Source: Bacillus sp. EB106-08-02-XG196
GTDB taxonomy: Bacteria; Bacillota; Bacilli; Bacillales; Cytobacillaceae
DNA: 64,000 bases
Assembly: GCF_013396335.1 (NCBI RefSeq)
Contig: NZ_JABWSY010000011.1
Span: 126,835 to 190,834 of the forward strand
Direction: 5' to 3'
The notes under the pieces were generated by a model, which was given only the letters and a program-made list of their open reading frames with translations, did not search any database and had not been told where the DNA came from. Position numbers and translations under genes: made by a program. This document shows positions 35,651 to 45,045 of the stretch, in pieces (the stretch's first letter is position 1; each line of letters begins with the position of its first letter).

Positions 35651-35681
35651 AAAAGCGCGAGTACTCCAAATTGGCTCGCGC
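35651..35681 (-). terminator. Intrinsic terminator on the minus strand
   Basis: GCGCGAG / CTCGCGC with a T-run on the minus strand, downstream of the beta-rich gene at 35713. The gap 35470-35712 holds only short frames. Confidence 0.7.
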
Positions 35682-35712
35682 AAAATGGCATCGATCTTTT
35701 TCAGTATCCATT

Positions 35713-36681
35713 TTATTCATCCTCACTGTGTATGGAAAAGACAGCATTCAAGCCATACTGTTCGAGAGGAAATTCCCACAACAATTTTTGTTGAGATAAA
35801 TGATAACAAGCAATCCTTGTTGGTAAAACTTCATGCTCCTGTCCAAAGAAGTCGGTATCATCCAATGGATTACTGGAGGGCCGTACTCTTGTAAAACCTA
35901 CAATCACGGTTTGATCATCAAGCACTTTAATCCCTCTGCACCAGCCTAAATTCTTACCAACACTGGTGAAACTATTTAAATTATATTCATTTTTTACTTT
36001 TAGGGTTTTAACATCAACCGTTACTATATGTCCACTTACTTTTGTAAAATAAAGGGTGTCTCCAACCAAAACACCATCATGTATAAGTGCTCCTCCGATT
36101 TTAATTTGTTGATTGGGTTTCGTTAAACATATGGCGTCTTTTTGTAAGCACCGGGTTACCCATATATCGTTACCGATTAGGAATACATAATTAGGATGCG
36201 ATTGATGGGGTTTCGTAGTAAGGACCTTTCGATAATCGGCGGTTCTAGAAAAGCGTTCCCATGGATTTTGTCCCAGAACATTCCACTCCTTAAGAATAGT
36301 GCCATTTTTATTAACCTCCATAACCATATCCAAACCAGTATTAACAACAAGGTAATTTCCATTATGGTTCGGCCGGATATGATGAACATCATTAAAGTAT
36401 GGTAATGACAAATATCCTGTCTGTTTCAGATTAGGTAGAGAAAAAATAAGTATTTCTGTTTGTGTGCATACGTATAACTGTTTGTTTTGTACAGTTCCTG
36501 CTTTAAAGACGATAGAAGGGTCATGAAAAGGGCAAACCTCTGGGGGAGAGATATATTCTAGACGTTTTATGAAATGCTGGCTGTCCATATCTAATTGTAC
36601 AATTACCCCTTTTTGATACTGATGCCATTCCACTGCTACTCTGTCCTTTTGTTCTCCACCGACAATATATAACTTTTTCAC
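35713..36681 (-). CDS. Beta-propeller-like protein, unrecognised
   Basis: 322 residues of mostly beta pattern with repeating hydrophobic/turn units of about 45-50 residues (for example GTVQNKQLYVCTQTEILIFS, HNGNYLVVNTGLDMVMEVN, VGDTLYFTKVSGHIVTVDV). It looks like a soluble beta-propeller. It starts at GTG after GAGGTGG and lacks a signal peptide. It precedes a GT4 gene with 29 bp between, so they may be co-transcribed. A scaffold or glycan-binding role is guesswork. Confidence 0.65.
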   Translation of the reverse strand: MKKLYIVGGEQKDRVAVEWHQYQKGVIVQLDMDSQHFIKRLEYISPPEVCPFHDPSIVFKAGTVQNKQLYVCTQTEILIFSLPNLKQTGYLSLPYFNDVHHIRPNHNGNYLVVNTGLDMVMEVNKNGTILKEWNVLGQNPWERFSRTADYRKVLTTKPHQSHPNYVFLIGNDIWVTRCLQKDAICLTKPNQQIKIGGALIHDGVLVGDTLYFTKVSGHIVTVDVKTLKVKNEYNLNSFTSVGKNLGWCRGIKVLDDQTVIVGFTRVRPSSNPLDDTDFFGQEHEVLPTRIACYHLSQQKLLWEFPLEQYGLNAVFSIHSEDE

Positions 36682-36710
36682 AAAATTCCACCTCGTTGTT
36701 CGCTATTCAA

Positions 36711-37817
36711 TTAATTTTTCATCTGTAATGCTTGATGATAAACAGATATCGTATTATGAATCATTTTCTCAATTGACCAATTGTCGATTGCCCAAATTTT
36801 CTCGTTTTGTGATAAGGTTTCCCGCAGTTGTTTATTTTCCATAAGATTCTTTATGTTTAAATAGAGAGCATGGCTGTCTTTCTTGGGGGAAATCAGTCCA
36901 GTGACCCCATTTTGGACCATTTCCGGAATCCCTCCGGCGTCGGAGGTGGCAACTGGGACTCCAGCAAGTTGTGCTTCCATAACGGCATATGGCATATTAT
37001 CCTGCAAACTTGGGAAAACAAATAAATCTGTCTCCTTTAATATGGATGGGACATTTTCTTGATTTCCAAGAAATTTTACGTGTCCTCCAAGTCCTAGTCT
37101 ATTTACTTTTTGTGTAAGCTGATTACGAAGAGGGCCATCGCCAATTAGCCAGCAAACCCAATCTTGCCGCTGGTGTTTTAATTTGGCAAGCGAGTCTATT
37201 AGAAATAACTGCCCTTTTAATGGGATTAATCGGGCAGTACAAGCGAGTATAAATTTATTTATTGGCTTTGTAATTGAGGGGGGCAATTCCATTTTTCGAG
37301 TAAACGCTGCTGTATCAATCCCGTAGGGAACGATGGAAAATGGTTGATTCTGCTGGATTTTATATTGACTTAGAAATACATTTTTTAACCAGTGTGATGA
37401 AATAATGCAAATATCACTTGAAGATACCGCTTTAGACTCAACATCCATCATCTGCCTCCAGACAGAGGTGTTTTTTGTTATTGCACCATTGATTAACATA
37501 TTAAAAGCTAATGAGCCATGTAATGAACTGACTAAAGGGACATTATTGGGCCTTATTTGAGAAATGGCTACTGTGGGTATAATACCCTGTGAATGAATGA
37601 GGTCGTACTTTTCAAAAGGCAAACGAGCAGCCGCTGCTCGATAAACGGCAACCTGGCTTTGTGTAGTCATTTGCTTTTTCTGTTTCTTTACGAAAGGATT
37701 ATAGTAAAAAACATCGACAAGATGCCCTTGAGATTTCAATCCTTGTACAAGTTGTTCAATATAGGTTGAAACACCGATTTTTCCTGAATAGGTAATCGAT
37801 GTAATAAGAATTTTCAT
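36711..37817 (-). CDS. GT4 glycosyltransferase A
   Basis: 368 residues of the GT-B fold. The C-terminal donor-binding part reads LFVFPSLQDNMPYAVMEAQL then AGVPVATSDAGGIPEMV, with the E-x7-E pattern of GT4. The acceptor half begins MKILITSITYSGKIGVSTYI. The paralogs at 42702 and 53091 share the PHVGG/GGxxxYIEQL type opening. It probably adds a nucleotide-sugar-derived residue to the spore glycan. Confidence 0.9.
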   Translation of the reverse strand: MKILITSITYSGKIGVSTYIEQLVQGLKSQGHLVDVFYYNPFVKKQKKQMTTQSQVAVYRAAAARLPFEKYDLIHSQGIIPTVAISQIRPNNVPLVSSLHGSLAFNMLINGAITKNTSVWRQMMDVESKAVSSSDICIISSHWLKNVFLSQYKIQQNQPFSIVPYGIDTAAFTRKMELPPSITKPINKFILACTARLIPLKGQLFLIDSLAKLKHQRQDWVCWLIGDGPLRNQLTQKVNRLGLGGHVKFLGNQENVPSILKETDLFVFPSLQDNMPYAVMEAQLAGVPVATSDAGGIPEMVQNGVTGLISPKKDSHALYLNIKNLMENKQLRETLSQNEKIWAIDNWSIEKMIHNTISVYHQALQMKN

Positions 37818-37873
37818 GTGTTTCTCCCTCTTTAATAGAAATTAATGCATTTTATGTGAGTTTCCTAGCTTAG

Positions 37874-38776
37874 TTATTTCAAATTTCTACGGTAAAAATT
37901 TAGAATATCAAGTAATGACGATTCAAATGAAAATGTAGGTTTCCAGCCTAATTTCATTAGTTTTACCGGAATTATTTCAGCCTTTTGTTCTAATATCTCA
38001 TTAGACTGAGATTTCAGCTCAAACTTCACGGTTGTAAATAATTTCAACATGTTAATGATTTCATTCAGCGAGTGGTTCTTTCCTGAGGCTATATCATAGA
38101 TTTCTCCAGACTCGCCCCTTAAAAGGAGAGTTTCATAAGCACTCACAGCATCCCTCACATCGATAAAATCACGTTCGGCATTTGGATTATTCACTTCAAG
38201 GACCTTATCTGCTTTATTATTTTCCATGTCTGCTACCTTTTTGGCAAAAATCGAACATACACCGTTTGAGAAGCCTGGTCCCATTAAATTGGAGGGTTTA
38301 GCAATTACAATATGCATATTGTATAAAACTGCCCATGATTGAGCTATTAGTACTTGAAGTGTCTTGGTTAAACTATAGGGGTGGATAAGAGTTGATATAT
38401 TTGCTGGGTTAAATTGAAGGGCTGAACCTGCAACTACGATTTTACAAGCTGGATTTTCTTGACGAAGTGCATCAATTAAATAGGCAGTAGATAGGGAGTT
38501 TGCTTCTAATGAAGAAATAGGATCTATCCATGATTGCCCAACGTGATTTTGTCCAGCTAAATGAAGAAGGTAGTGGGGTTTGACTTTATGAATTAAATTA
38601 TTTACTTCATCTTTATTTGTTAAATCACAACGTTCAATACGAACGTCGTTATTTTCATAAGTTTTGTTATTTATTATGGCTGTAACATCAAAACCCGCCT
38701 TCACAAAATGTTTGCATGCGTGCTGACCTGTAAATCCACTTGCCCCTGTAATTAACAATTTAAGCCGTTGATTCAT
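37874..38776 (-). CDS. SDR epimerase/reductase, GDP-6-deoxymannose-reductase-like
   Basis: 300 residues. Cofactor loop ITGASGFTGQHACKHF, LLHLAGQNHVGQSW, and YSLTKTLQVLIAQSW. The wording fits RMD-type 4-keto reductases. It starts at ATG 38776, overlapping the preceding gene's TGA as ATGA, so it is coupled to the UDP-sugar operon 41667-37874. It may perform the last 4-keto reduction of a nucleotide-6-deoxy sugar. Confidence 0.82.
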   Translation of the reverse strand: MNQRLKLLITGASGFTGQHACKHFVKAGFDVTAIINNKTYENNDVRIERCDLTNKDEVNNLIHKVKPHYLLHLAGQNHVGQSWIDPISSLEANSLSTAYLIDALRQENPACKIVVAGSALQFNPANISTLIHPYSLTKTLQVLIAQSWAVLYNMHIVIAKPSNLMGPGFSNGVCSIFAKKVADMENNKADKVLEVNNPNAERDFIDVRDAVSAYETLLLRGESGEIYDIASGKNHSLNEIINMLKLFTTVKFELKSQSNEILEQKAEIIPVKLMKLGWKPTFSFESSLLDILNFYRRNLK

Positions 38777-39597
38777 CGCCTTTGCATCCAATCTCTTAAT
38801 TCTACTAACATATCTTCATATGGTGGAATCAAGTATTGAAAATCTGTTCTGGTGCTTTTAATCGTTCGGTCGAGCACTACTTCATGATCTGGAATGATTC
38901 TCACATCATTCTTTTCAAAGACCTTTTGTATCATTTTTAATAGTTCATACTTTGAAACTTTTGTATCTGAACCTAGATGATAAAGGCCAGTAATATTATG
39001 CATAATCATTTTTTCCGTTGCTTTGGCTAGTTCAAGTGTTGTTACACCATTCCATAAAGCTTTCGTATATCCTTTAATTTCCCCGGCTTGCTTCATAAAC
39101 CATAAAAATAATCCAATCCCATCTTCTTTTAATTCCGGTCCTATGATAGAAGTACGAATGGTTAAATGTTTATCACTAATAATTTCTCCTAAACGTTTTG
39201 ATTGAGCATAAACAGAAGTACCATCGGGGATATCATCTTCAATATAATCACCTTTTTTTCCAGAAAAAACACAATCTGTACTGATATGAATTAGTTTTCC
39301 TTGATGGCGCTCAATCAATTTCATTAATTGGTGTGGTAATAAGCTGTTTACTTGAAAAGCCAATAGGGGGTCATAACTAGCTTGTTCATTTAAAATGCCC
39401 ACACAATTGATGATAATATCAGGTTTTATCATTTCAATAATTTCTTCTAGTCTTGCAAAATCAGTAACGTCGAGATAATGGCTGCTTTGGTCTTTTCTAA
39501 CTCTTGATGTATAGAATACTTCATACGCTTTTTGTGTGAAATAGGCTGTCATTACATGTCCCGCCATTCCTTTTCCACCAAGAATCAATAGTTTCAT
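38773..39597 (-). CDS. RmlD-type NAD(P)-dependent sugar-nucleotide reductase
   Basis: 274 residues: LGGKGMAGHVMTAYF cofactor loop, INCVGILNEQ, STDCVFSGKKGDY and YAQSKRLGEI catalytic Y-x3-K. It has no C-terminal cupin, unlike CapF/WbjC of the UDP-L-FucNAc pathway, which is about 100 residues longer. Its shape fits the RmlD-like reductase (WbvR type) of the UDP-L-rhamnosamine/L-quinovosamine route. It sits between the 4,6-dehydratase and the reductase with one- and four-base overlaps. Confidence 0.8.
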   Translation of the reverse strand: MKLLILGGKGMAGHVMTAYFTQKAYEVFYTSRVRKDQSSHYLDVTDFARLEEIIEMIKPDIIINCVGILNEQASYDPLLAFQVNSLLPHQLMKLIERHQGKLIHISTDCVFSGKKGDYIEDDIPDGTSVYAQSKRLGEIISDKHLTIRTSIIGPELKEDGIGLFLWFMKQAGEIKGYTKALWNGVTTLELAKATEKMIMHNITGLYHLGSDTKVSKYELLKMIQKVFEKNDVRIIPDHEVVLDRTIKSTRTDFQYLIPPYEDMLVELRDWMQRR

Positions 39598-40583
39598 TAG
39601 ATAAACCCGCCTTTTATTAACATCTCTTTAATTTCCTCTTTGCTCATTAATCCTGTACTAGAATTATAGCTTTCTAAATTTACAGGGGGATATTGTGCAT
39701 AATGTTCCTTTATGCCAGTAATATTAATGGCTGGCAAAATAACAAAATATTCTTCGTCATAAGCAACCGTCATTGTACTTTCATATGCAGAAAGAAGTAA
39801 TTCATGTATTTTCTCTCCTGGTCGGATTCCGAGGGTCTCAATCTCAATATTTTCCTTATTAGAAGCCTCTATTAATACCTGGGCAATGTCAATAATCCTG
39901 CAGGCAGGCATCTTCATGACAAAGATTTCCCCCCCGATGCTTTCAAAAGTTGCCTTAAATAATAATTTAATTGCATCCTGTACGGTTAAGAAAAAACGCG
40001 TCATTCTTATATCTGTAATTCCAACTTTTTGCTTTTCTTGAATTTGCCTTTTAAACACATGGATGACACTCCCATTTGTCCCTAATACATTTCCTCCTCT
40101 GATACATACAAACTTCGTATTGGTATTTAATGTATTCGCATGAATAATTAGTCTTTCGCCCATAGCTTTTGATAACCCATAGAAATTGGAAGGGTCTGAG
40201 GCTTTATCAGTAGAAATATAAATCACTTTTTTAACATTGGAGCTAATAGCAGCATCTATTACATTCTGCGTTCCAATTACGTTTGTTTTTAATGCTTCGA
40301 TGGGTTGATCCTCGCATACCGGAACATGCTTTAAAGCAGCTAAATGAAAAATATAATCGACTCCTTGGCATGCTTCTATTAATGTGTCTTTCTCTTTTAT
40401 ATCTCCAATAATAAAATGCAATGTTGGATTATGGTCGAACTCTTGTTTCATGGCAAATTGACTGGTCTCATTTCTTGAAAAAATTCGGATTTCCTTCGGA
40501 TTGTATGTCAAAAGCTGTTTAACTAATTCATGTCCCCACGAACCTGTCCCGCCTGTAACGAAAATAATTTTATCTTTAAACAA
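39597..40583 (-). CDS. UDP-GlcNAc inverting 4,6-dehydratase-like (CapE/WbjB/WbvB group)
   Basis: 328 residues. GGTGSWGHELVKQLL, FSRNETSQFAMKQEF, FHLAALKHVPVCEDQPIEAL, STDKASDPSNFYGLSKAMGE are all CapE/FlaA1-family landmarks. The enzyme removes water from UDP-GlcNAc and inverts C5 to give a UDP-4-keto-6-deoxy-L-sugar. It starts at TTG, with AGGAGG eight bases upstream, inside the end of the 2-epimerase gene. Confidence 0.87.
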   Translation of the reverse strand: MFKDKIIFVTGGTGSWGHELVKQLLTYNPKEIRIFSRNETSQFAMKQEFDHNPTLHFIIGDIKEKDTLIEACQGVDYIFHLAALKHVPVCEDQPIEALKTNVIGTQNVIDAAISSNVKKVIYISTDKASDPSNFYGLSKAMGERLIIHANTLNTNTKFVCIRGGNVLGTNGSVIHVFKRQIQEKQKVGITDIRMTRFFLTVQDAIKLLFKATFESIGGEIFVMKMPACRIIDIAQVLIEASNKENIEIETLGIRPGEKIHELLLSAYESTMTVAYDEEYFVILPAINITGIKEHYAQYPPVNLESYNSSTGLMSKEEIKEMLIKGGFI

Positions 40584-41667
40584 TTTCCATGCCTCCTAAC
40601 AAAATTTTAATCACTTTATCCGAAACGTTTTTATGGTCGTATCCTTCAGGGTAGGACCATGTTTTTGGTTGAGTTACCATAACATGAACACAATCAAGTA
40701 TCTTATTTGCATTTATCCCTGATAGCATGTTGCTTCCACATTCAATTGTTTCGGGTCTTTCTGTGGTTTTACGAATGGTTACTGTTGGTACGAAAAATAA
40801 GCAGCATTCTTCCTGGACTGTTCCACTATCTGTTAACACACAAAAAGCGTTTTTTTCTAGTTTGACAAAATCAAAAAAGCCAAAGGGTTCATGAAATTCA
40901 ACTAATGGATGAACCGCTATTGATGAATTGCTCTCTAATCTCGATTTTGTTCGAGGATGAATACTGCAAATTACCCTTTTTTGATAGTTCTCAGCAACCA
41001 AATTAATTCCCTTTATAATTTCTAGTAAGCGGTCTTCATGGTCGACATTTTCAGCACGGTGAGTCGTGACTAAAAAGTAGTTTTCTTTTTTTAACGATAG
41101 CTTGCTAAGGATATCACTTTGTTCTATTTGTTTTTTGTAATTCTCTAATACCTCATAAATGGGATTGCCGGACAGAATAATTCGATTTGAAGGAATTCCT
41201 TCCTTTACTAAATTCTCTTTGCTTTGAGGAGTATAGGGTAAATTAAAACTTGAAATGGCGTCGATCACACGACGGTTCTTTTCCTCCGGAACTTCAAGGT
41301 CAAAACAGCGGTTGCCAGCTTCCATATGGATAACTGGGATCCCCATTCTTTCTGCTAAAATTGCACTTAATCCGCTGTTTGTGTCACCTAAGACTAATAC
41401 TTTATCTGGTTTTTCCTTTAGTAGGATGGCCTCAAGACTTTTAAACATTTCCGATAGCTGCTGCCCTAAGGTTTGCTGATGATCCTGCAATACAAAATCA
41501 GGTTTTCTAATCCCTAACTGCTCAAAGAATATATCACTCAATGACGAAGTGAAATTTTGTCCTGTATGAACTAAAGTGTGCTGTTCAGCAAAATAATCTA
41601 ATTTTTTTATAATCAGGCTTAGACGAATAATTTCAGGGCGAGTCCCTAAAATGGTCATTATTTTCAC
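40576..41667 (-). CDS. wecB: UDP-N-acetylglucosamine 2-epimerase family (WecB/CapG/WbjD type)
   Basis: 363 residues: MTILGTRPEIIRLSLIIKKL, HTGQNFTSSLSDIFFEQLGI, HMEAGNRCFDLEVPEEKNRR and LTDSGTVQEECC are UDP-GlcNAc 2-epimerase signatures. In three-gene L-amino-sugar pathways this enzyme acts last, inverting C2. It is first in the operon with a GTG start after AAGGGGTGA. ATG 41658 is an alternative. Confidence 0.88.
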   Translation of the reverse strand: MKIMTILGTRPEIIRLSLIIKKLDYFAEQHTLVHTGQNFTSSLSDIFFEQLGIRKPDFVLQDHQQTLGQQLSEMFKSLEAILLKEKPDKVLVLGDTNSGLSAILAERMGIPVIHMEAGNRCFDLEVPEEKNRRVIDAISSFNLPYTPQSKENLVKEGIPSNRIILSGNPIYEVLENYKKQIEQSDILSKLSLKKENYFLVTTHRAENVDHEDRLLEIIKGINLVAENYQKRVICSIHPRTKSRLESNSSIAVHPLVEFHEPFGFFDFVKLEKNAFCVLTDSGTVQEECCLFFVPTVTIRKTTERPETIECGSNMLSGINANKILDCVHVMVTQPKTWSYPEGYDHKNVSDKVIKILLGGMEIV

Positions 41668-41929
41668 TGTATTATCACCCCTTAGTGGAAGAGTATTTTG
41701 ATTTTCTTTTCATGCTTGGCCTTTTCTTTCTTAATAGATTATGCGGGTATCTTCTTGTTGCAATGGCAACCTATTGCTATGTTCACCAATTGAATTTGAT
41801 ATATTTACCAATTCGCTATTATTTAGTTGAAATACATAGGTCAGCTTGTACGATTTTTACATCATTTTGATAGTTTAAAGTCAAAGAGTAGGTCAAGGGG
41901 GGAATAGGGGAATCAAGCAAAAATCTTTC

Positions 41930-41976
41930 GAAAAAATAAAATGCCCCCGTCATCGACTGCTGTTGCTGACAGGGGC
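41930..41976 (-). terminator. Intrinsic terminator on the minus strand
   Basis: GCCCCTGTCA pairs with TGACGGGGGC (one G-U), followed on the minus strand by a T-rich run, directly downstream of the Arg-rich repeat gene. The gap 41668-41997 has no other feature besides a possible promoter for the sugar operon. Confidence 0.75.
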
Positions 41977-41997
41977 CGGCAAGTATTATTCGATTTG

Positions 41998-42705
41998 TTA
42001 CTGTTTACGGTTATTATAAGAATTATAGATATGAATAAATTCAGGATCAGGAATAGAATAATTGCTAGGAAGCCTGCTGATAATCAATTCCCACATTGCT
42101 TTGTCTTGTTTTGGAGCGAACATTAAAAGTTCTTGTGGAGTTAAAAATCTCATTCTATTCACCGTTTTTTCTTGTTGATTTCTACTTCTAATTCTTGGAT
42201 TGGGACGTGAAGGTTTTACCCTCTGTCTTTGCTGTTTATTCCTATGAGCTGGGATAACGGGTTGTGTTTGCTGTTGAAATGTCCGTGATGGTCTAATAGT
42301 TTGTCTTTGCTGTTGAAATGTTCGTGATGGTCTAACAGTTTGTCTTTGCTGTTGAAGTGTCTGTGGTGGTCTAACGGGCTGTCTTTGCTGTTGAAGTGTC
42401 CGTGATGGTCTAACGGGCTGTCTTTGCTGTTGAAGTGTCCGTGATGGTCTAACCCGCTGTCTTTGCTGTTGAAGTGTCCGTGATGGTCTAACGGGCTGTG
42501 TCCGCTGATGGTATGTCCGTGATAATCTGACGGGTTGTCTTCGTGGTTGATGTGTAAGTGATGTTCTACCCATCTGTCTTATCTGCTTAATCGGTCTTCC
42601 GTATTGATTGTAATGCTGTGATTGCTGAATAAGTCTTGTTTTCAATTGATTTTCCTGAGGCCAATTCTTCCATCCATGATTGAAATTTGTTTTATTTATT
42701 TTCAC
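41998..42705 (-). CDS. Arg-rich 13-residue-repeat protein, candidate spore coat/exosporium protein
   Basis: 235 residues. The core (~55-170) is about nine 13-residue units of form QRQPVRPSRTLQQ, very basic and rich in Gln, Arg, Pro and Ser. A C-terminal segment (NRMRFLTPQELLMFAPKQDK...) is globular-looking and may anchor. The start is GTG overlapping the stop of the upstream GT4 (GTGA), so it is co-translated with it. CotG and other coat proteins are also repeat-rich and basic, but this repeat is not one I recognise. The Ser/Thr are potential glycosylation sites. Confidence 0.75.
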   Translation of the reverse strand: MKINKTNFNHGWKNWPQENQLKTRLIQQSQHYNQYGRPIKQIRQMGRTSLTHQPRRQPVRLSRTYHQRTQPVRPSRTLQQQRQRVRPSRTLQQQRQPVRPSRTLQQQRQPVRPPQTLQQQRQTVRPSRTFQQQRQTIRPSRTFQQQTQPVIPAHRNKQQRQRVKPSRPNPRIRSRNQQEKTVNRMRFLTPQELLMFAPKQDKAMWELIISRLPSNYSIPDPEFIHIYNSYNNRKQ

Positions 42706-43940
42706 GTAACATCTCCCCCTTTTTTTATTTTAATAACCTGATCATAGATAGCTAATGTTTGGTCAATCATTTTCTCTAAGGCCCATTTCTCTTTCCCACA
42801 CTTTAGGGCGTTTGAGGCCATGACATTTCGAAGATGCCCGTTTTCCAACAATTCATTTATATTATGAAATAAGGATTCGCTGTTTCCTCTTGGCGATATT
42901 AAACCAGTTTGCCCATGGATGACAGCTTCCGGCATTCCGCCTGCATCCGTAACCACAACAGGTTTGCCGGCTATTTGTGCTTCCATAATGGCATATGGGA
43001 AGGATTCTTGTAAGCTTGGAAGCACACAGATATCCGCATGTTTTAAGATAGCTGGAATATTCTCTTGGGAGCCTAGAAACTTTACGTTTTGATCAAGGTT
43101 TAATTTTCTTGTTATGTTTATTAATTGAGTTCTTAAATTACCGTCTCCGACAAGCCAGCAAACCCAATCAGTACGCCTGCGTTTGAGTTTGGCCAAAGCC
43201 TCTAATAGAAATTTGTGCCCTTTAATAAAAACCAATCGAGCCGGACATACGATAACGGTTTTTCCAGTGGGAGCGATGACAGGGGACTTTTCAGTCATTC
43301 TTTTTTGAAACTCTTTGATATCCTGTGCATATGGAATAATTTTCAAATGGTTGGCTTCAACATTGAAATCGTTTGTTAACAGATCCTTTAGCCAATTGGT
43401 TGCAACAATTGTTACATCACTTGATGCAGCACCGATATACTCTTGCCATTGCATATATTTCCAATCAAAATTTTTTTTGCTATTAGACAGACGATTTTTA
43501 GTAAAGGAATTTCCTTTTTGTATGAGATATTCAGTCGCTATACAGCCATGAATACTTGCAACGAGTGGAGTTTTTTTTGGTTTAACACGTGATAATAGTC
43601 GGGTTGAAAAAATATCTTGGGTATGAATTAAATCATAAGTTTCTAGATTAAAATAAGTGGCGGCCATTTCAAAGCAATGTCGGTCCCTTTCACCATTTTT
43701 ATAAATGGGGTTAAGATTCCGAAAATAATATTGAAAACATTTATTTATTACCTTATTTATTTTAGTAAGGTCAATATACTTGCCGGTATTTACCATATGA
43801 TATCCATTTAAAGTTGGATGTTTTGCAAGAATATCAACCTCATGTCCTTCTATTTCCAAACCGTGTTTTAATTGTTCGATGTACATGGCTGATCCCCCTA
43901 TAACAGGGTGCTTCCAAAAAGTCGATAATAAAATTTTCAA
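42702..43940 (-). CDS. GT4 glycosyltransferase B
   Basis: 412 residues. Opens LKILLSTFWKHPVIGGSAMY; donor half holds ICVLPSLQESFPYAIMEAQI then AGKPVVVTDAGGMPEAV. TTG 43940 is used because GTG 43949 overlaps the GAGGTG site. Ends in an overlap with the Arg-rich repeat gene, so its product may be dedicated to that protein. A minus-strand CATATTGTA (43963-43971) fits a SigK -10, though without a good -35. Confidence 0.88.
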   Translation of the reverse strand: MKILLSTFWKHPVIGGSAMYIEQLKHGLEIEGHEVDILAKHPTLNGYHMVNTGKYIDLTKINKVINKCFQYYFRNLNPIYKNGERDRHCFEMAATYFNLETYDLIHTQDIFSTRLLSRVKPKKTPLVASIHGCIATEYLIQKGNSFTKNRLSNSKKNFDWKYMQWQEYIGAASSDVTIVATNWLKDLLTNDFNVEANHLKIIPYAQDIKEFQKRMTEKSPVIAPTGKTVIVCPARLVFIKGHKFLLEALAKLKRRRTDWVCWLVGDGNLRTQLINITRKLNLDQNVKFLGSQENIPAILKHADICVLPSLQESFPYAIMEAQIAGKPVVVTDAGGMPEAVIHGQTGLISPRGNSESLFHNINELLENGHLRNVMASNALKCGKEKWALEKMIDQTLAIYDQVIKIKKGGDVT

Positions 43941-44122
43941 GTCTGACACCTCTTTTACACGTTACAATATGCTATGGCACAGACAAAAAAAAGACTGGGC
44001 GGGTACTATTTTTTCTGATCCGTTTCATTAAGGTTGTTCGATGCACTAAACCCTTATCGATTAGGTCTGTTTTATGTTTTATGATGGAGAGCAGGTGTAA
44101 CAAAAATTATAAATGTAGAATG

Positions 44123-44150
44123 ACCATTTTAATTGATGTTACATACATTA
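44123..44150 (+). promoter_or_regulatory. Candidate SigK promoter for the GT2 gene
   Basis: ACC at 44123, 16-bp spacer, CATACATTA at 44142-44150 (consensus CATANNNTA). SigK is the late mother-cell factor, consistent with spore-surface genes. It lies in the 313-bp gap 43941-44253, with ATG at 44254 after AGGAGG. Confidence 0.5.
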
Positions 44151-44253
44151 CTAAGGACAACTATAACACCGGGTAATAAGAGATTTTAAAATTATAGTTC
44201 TAATCATTGTGATTTGCTATTTATCAAACCTTATTTTTTAGGAGGCTAAAAAG

Positions 44254-44964
44254 ATGGGACCAAAAGTCTCAATTATAATTCCATTTTATAACTGTTCCTT
44301 TGTAGACCAGGCCATTCAAAGTGCATTAAGTCAAACATACAAGAATATAGAGATTATTCTTGTCGATGACGGGTCGACCATTTTCACTGAAAAGATTACT
44401 CCGTTTAAAGGGAAAATTGGTTATTTGCGGAAGGAGAATGGAGGGACTGCCACCGCATTAAACTATGGTATAAGTGCTGCTACAGGAGAATATATTGCGT
44501 GGTTAAGTTCAGATGACTATTTTCTTCCCGAAAAAATTTCTAAACAAATGTCTTTTATGCTTAATCTTAATGCAGATGCAAGTTTTACAAATTACCAGTA
44601 TATTGATGAAAATAATCAGGTGTTAATCCCTTGGAGCGGCCTGCGTTTTTCGAACATAAAAGAGATTTACAATGCCTATCTCCAATATAACGTTATTAAT
44701 GGTTGTACAGTGCTTATTAAGAAGGACATTTTCAAACATTTAGGGGTTTTCAATCCTTTTTACCGTTTTACACATGATTACGAAATGTGGTTTCGTTTAT
44801 TAGTGAATGGCTATAAGTTTTATTATTTAGATGAAAACCTCACAAAATTCAGGACACACAAAGATTCAGGCACAAACAAGCATCAAGCAGAAATGAAAAA
44901 GGAAATGGCTATAATTGAAAGTATTTATCGCCCAATTCTGGCCGAATACATTAAACAATTGTAG
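44254..44964 (+). CDS. GT2 glycosyltransferase (GT-A)
   Basis: 236 residues. The GT-A start VSIIIPFYNCSFVDQAIQSA, LSQTYKNIEIILVDDGSTIF and AWLSSDDYF (D-x-D) are classic GT2. HDYEMWFRLL is the ED-like motif. It would add one sugar from a nucleotide sugar. Followed 81 bp later by a sulfotransferase on the same strand. Confidence 0.92.
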   Translation: MGPKVSIIIPFYNCSFVDQAIQSALSQTYKNIEIILVDDGSTIFTEKITPFKGKIGYLRKENGGTATALNYGISAATGEYIAWLSSDDYFLPEKISKQMSFMLNLNADASFTNYQYIDENNQVLIPWSGLRFSNIKEIYNAYLQYNVINGCTVLIKKDIFKHLGVFNPFYRFTHDYEMWFRLLVNGYKFYYLDENLTKFRTHKDSGTNKHQAEMKKEMAIIESIYRPILAEYIKQL

Positions 44965-45045
44965 AATAACCGAATAACAAACAATTACTTTAATAGTTTG
45001 GTTTTTTTTGATAATAAATTTTATAGAAAGGAAGATAAGAAAAGC

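Noticed and set aside
35572..35799. 75-codon plus frame overlapping the end of the beta-propeller gene
   Set aside because: No start signal and antisense to a coding region plus its terminator.
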